DNA of 64,000 nt from Sinorhizobium sp. 8-89 (GTDB taxonomy: Bacteria > Pseudomonadota > Alphaproteobacteria > Rhizobiales > Rhizobiaceae). Shown one piece after another: positions 62,506-64,000 of this stretch. Each line of letters begins with the position of its first letter. Position 1 is the first letter of the stretch. The translations under genes and the position numbers were made by a program. The stretch lies in the NCBI RefSeq assembly GCF_030124325.1, contig NZ_JASKLR010000017.1, positions 46,664-110,663 of the forward strand. The letters are read 5' to 3'. The notes beneath the pieces are model-generated. The model searched no databases. It saw nothing but the letters and a program-made list of their open reading frames with translations, and had not been told where the DNA came from.

Positions 62506-63465
62506 TTAAGATCCGAAGCTTCTTCGATAGGCGGCCGGCGAGGTGCCGAACCTGCGAACGAACGACCGCCGGAAGGCGACGTCGTCGGTGAAGCCGATGT
62601 CCGCGGCAATCTTCTTGAGCGGAATGCTGGTGTCTTCGGCCAGCCGCCGTCCCGCTTCCAGCCGCATGCTTTCGACGTAGTCGGCCGGCGTCATGCCGAC
62701 TTCGTGCTTGAACTGCCGGGAAAAATTTCGCTCGCTCATACCGATGCGCCTCGCAATCGCGGCGACGGTCAAGTCGGCGGCGAGGTTGTCGGTAATGAAG
62801 TCCTGGGCCGAACGGATGGGCGTCTTCTGGGCGATCTGTCCGGCGAGCAGCGTACTGAACTGCGCTTGTCCCCCTGGTCTCTTCAGGAAGACGACGAGTT
62901 CGCGCGCGACCTTGAGGGCGATCTCCAGACCGAGATCCTTCTCGACGATAGCAAGCGCCAGGTCGATCCCGGCCGTTACGCCCGCGGACGTCCAGACGTT
63001 GCCATCCTTCGTGAAAATACGGTTGGGCTCGAGCTTCACCTCGGGAAAGCGCTTCGAGAACTCTGCAGCCTGGGACCAGTGCGTCGTCGCTTTCCTGCCA
63101 TCGAGCAGACCCGCCTCGCCAAGCACGAAGGCGCCGGAGCAGACCGAACCGAAGCGACTGGCGCGAGCGGATGTCTCCTTCACCCAGCGCAGCAGAGCAT
63201 CCGAGATCGGTCGTTCCTGGATCAGCGGATCGCCCGCAACCAGCAGCGTATCGACAGGGGAGGGTTCGTCGTCGATCGAGCGATCGGGTACGAGCACCAA
63301 TCCGGACGAACCGCGCAGGGGGCTGTCTGACGTGCTGACGATCTCCACCGAATAGTAGTCCTGACCGCTCTGGCGGTTCGCTTCCGCGAAGACGTCGGAC
63401 GGACCGATCACATCGAGCAGTTGCACGCCTTGCATCGCGACGATTGCGATCTTGTGGGTGGACAT
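62506..63465 (-). CDS. GlxA-type AraC regulator with DJ-1/PfpI domain
   Basis: A 319-residue regulator. The N-terminal DJ-1/PfpI-like domain starts IAIVAMQGVQLLDVIGPSDV and has its Cys in FGSVCSGAFVLGEAGLL. The C-terminal AraC HTH pair is AAIARRIGMSERNFSRQF and LKKIAADIGFTDDVAFRRSF. The ATG at 63465 overlaps the stop of the upstream membrane-protein gene (TGATG); a GTG one codon earlier exists. It is convergent with pcaB and probably unrelated to it. The ligand is not known. Confidence 0.88.
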   Translation of the reverse strand: MSTHKIAIVAMQGVQLLDVIGPSDVFAEANRQSGQDYYSVEIVSTSDSPLRGSSGLVLVPDRSIDDEPSPVDTLLVAGDPLIQERPISDALLRWVKETSARASRFGSVCSGAFVLGEAGLLDGRKATTHWSQAAEFSKRFPEVKLEPNRIFTKDGNVWTSAGVTAGIDLALAIVEKDLGLEIALKVARELVVFLKRPGGQAQFSTLLAGQIAQKTPIRSAQDFITDNLAADLTVAAIARRIGMSERNFSRQFKHEVGMTPADYVESMRLEAGRRLAEDTSIPLKKIAADIGFTDDVAFRRSFVRRFGTSPAAYRRSFGS

Positions 63466-64000
63466 CACCGAACCTCGAAAAGCTTGCCGGTCAGAACGAC
63501 GCCGGCCGTGCGAACGAAGACGACCGTGATTGCGGCGGTAAGGAATACGAACATGAAACCTGCCAGACCGACGAGGACATCGCTTTCAGCGGCTCTGGCG
63601 TATCGGAAGAACGCGATCGACAGAGCGGCAAGCGGGAAGCTGATGGCCCACCAGGCGATGCTGAAGAGAACATGCGTCCGAAAGACCATCGGCGACAGCA
63701 CAAGCATCAGAAACAAGGCGAAGTAGAACAGAACCGTGGCGAAGAGGTCAACCGAGCCGGTGACGTTGGTATAGGCCAGGAAGCCGACGGCAAACGGAGC
63801 GACAAGAACCATCAGGGACGGCCGGGCGAGCACCGGAACCGGGTCCTCGTGCCGCAGCCGGGCGAAAATAAGAGCAACGAAGACCGCGGCCATGACGCTG
63901 CCGATCGAGAAGGCGAACATGTTCATTTCATGCGCCCAGGAAAACGGCATGGCATGACCGGTCACGGCTATATCGAGCGTCGCGACGCTCGATATAGCCG
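63465..64000 (-). CDS. SLAC1/TehA-type membrane protein, C-terminal part
   Basis: The minus-strand frame is open to the window edge, giving at least 177 residues of the C-terminal half of a tellurite-resistance/SLAC1 anion channel family protein (whole proteins are about 330). MPFSWAHEMNMFAFSIGSVM, HEDPVPVLARPSLMVLVAP and IAWWAISFPLAALSIAFF are family landmarks in four to five membrane segments. A GTG at 63965 is not the start, since the frame continues. It overlaps the GlxA-type gene by one base. Confidence 0.8.
   Translation of the reverse strand, partial: AISSVATLDIAVTGHAMPFSWAHEMNMFAFSIGSVMAAVFVALIFARLRHEDPVPVLARPSLMVLVAPFAVGFLAYTNVTGSVDLFATVLFYFALFLMLVLSPMVFRTHVLFSIAWWAISFPLAALSIAFFRYARAAESDVLVGLAGFMFVFLTAAITVVFVRTAGVVLTGKLFEVR
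63965..64000. repeat. Perfect 36-base palindrome at the window edge
   Basis: The last 36 bases are self-complementary without a mismatch: CGGCTATATCGAGCGTCG followed by its complement. It lies within the open frame of the SLAC1-type gene. It may be natural, or the start of an inverted join artefact that continues past the window. Confidence 0.75.

Noticed and set aside
1..64000. tRNA, rRNA, CRISPR arrays and phage genes
   Set aside because: I looked for them on both strands and saw none; a covariance-model scan would be needed to exclude small RNAs.

Overview
The window comes from a high-GC alphaproteobacterium of the Rhizobiales, most likely a Sinorhizobium/Ensifer-type genome and possibly an accessory chromid or megaplasmid. 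This rests on three full and one partial RIME1-like intergenic elements, a pcaDCHGB operon with a PcaQ-type box, a ChoX-like choline-type binding protein, many solute transporters and several class III cyclases. I saw no tRNA, rRNA, CRISPR array, insertion sequence or phage gene. The organism assignment is an inference from these features.

Left part (1-19 kb): the tail of a LysR regulator; a LuxR-type regulator divergent from an acetone-carboxylase-like enzyme (beta, alpha, gamma), followed by a short-chain dehydrogenase and an orphan ChoX-like binding protein; a small AraC / FAD-oxidoreductase / SnoaL-like group; and a six-gene minus-strand operon for a BMP-type ABC importer with an amidase and a cytosine-deaminase-like enzyme.

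Sugar-acid part (19-39 kb): a kdgF-kduD-kduI-gntR-TRAP operon for unsaturated uronates from pectin or similar polymers, with a divergent Gfo/Idh oxidoreductase; and a gntR-TRAP-dehydrogenase-uxuA operon for gulonate/mannonate-type acids. On either side of the second operon lie two minus-strand signalling modules (26.8-32.2 kb and 39.3-43.9 kb). Each has a large histidine kinase, a free receiver protein and a receiver-linked class III adenylate cyclase. The first also has a secreted DUF3365 haem protein translationally coupled to its kinase.

Right part (44-64 kb): a Gln-rich DUF1236 secreted protein; an isoquinoline-oxidoreductase-like molybdoenzyme pair with an AraC regulator nearby; a 54-residue lipoprotein; an SDR, a beta-ketoacyl synthase and a TetR regulator divergent from a two-gene RND efflux system; a second TetR; an NTF2-like gene remnant; the complete protocatechuate operon pcaDCHGB preceded by a PcaQ-type box but without an adjacent pcaQ; and a GlxA-type regulator coupled to a SLAC1/TehA-type membrane protein cut by the window end.

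Overall this is a catabolic accessory region: ketone or quaternary-amine, nucleobase-like, hexuronate and aromatic substrates are imported and degraded by operons that mostly carry their own regulators, with two cAMP-signalling modules placed among them. The observations I would follow first are the carboxylase whose alpha subunit has Gln in place of one Mn-ligand His, the twin kinase-cyclase modules, and the hairpins between TRAP binding-protein and permease genes.
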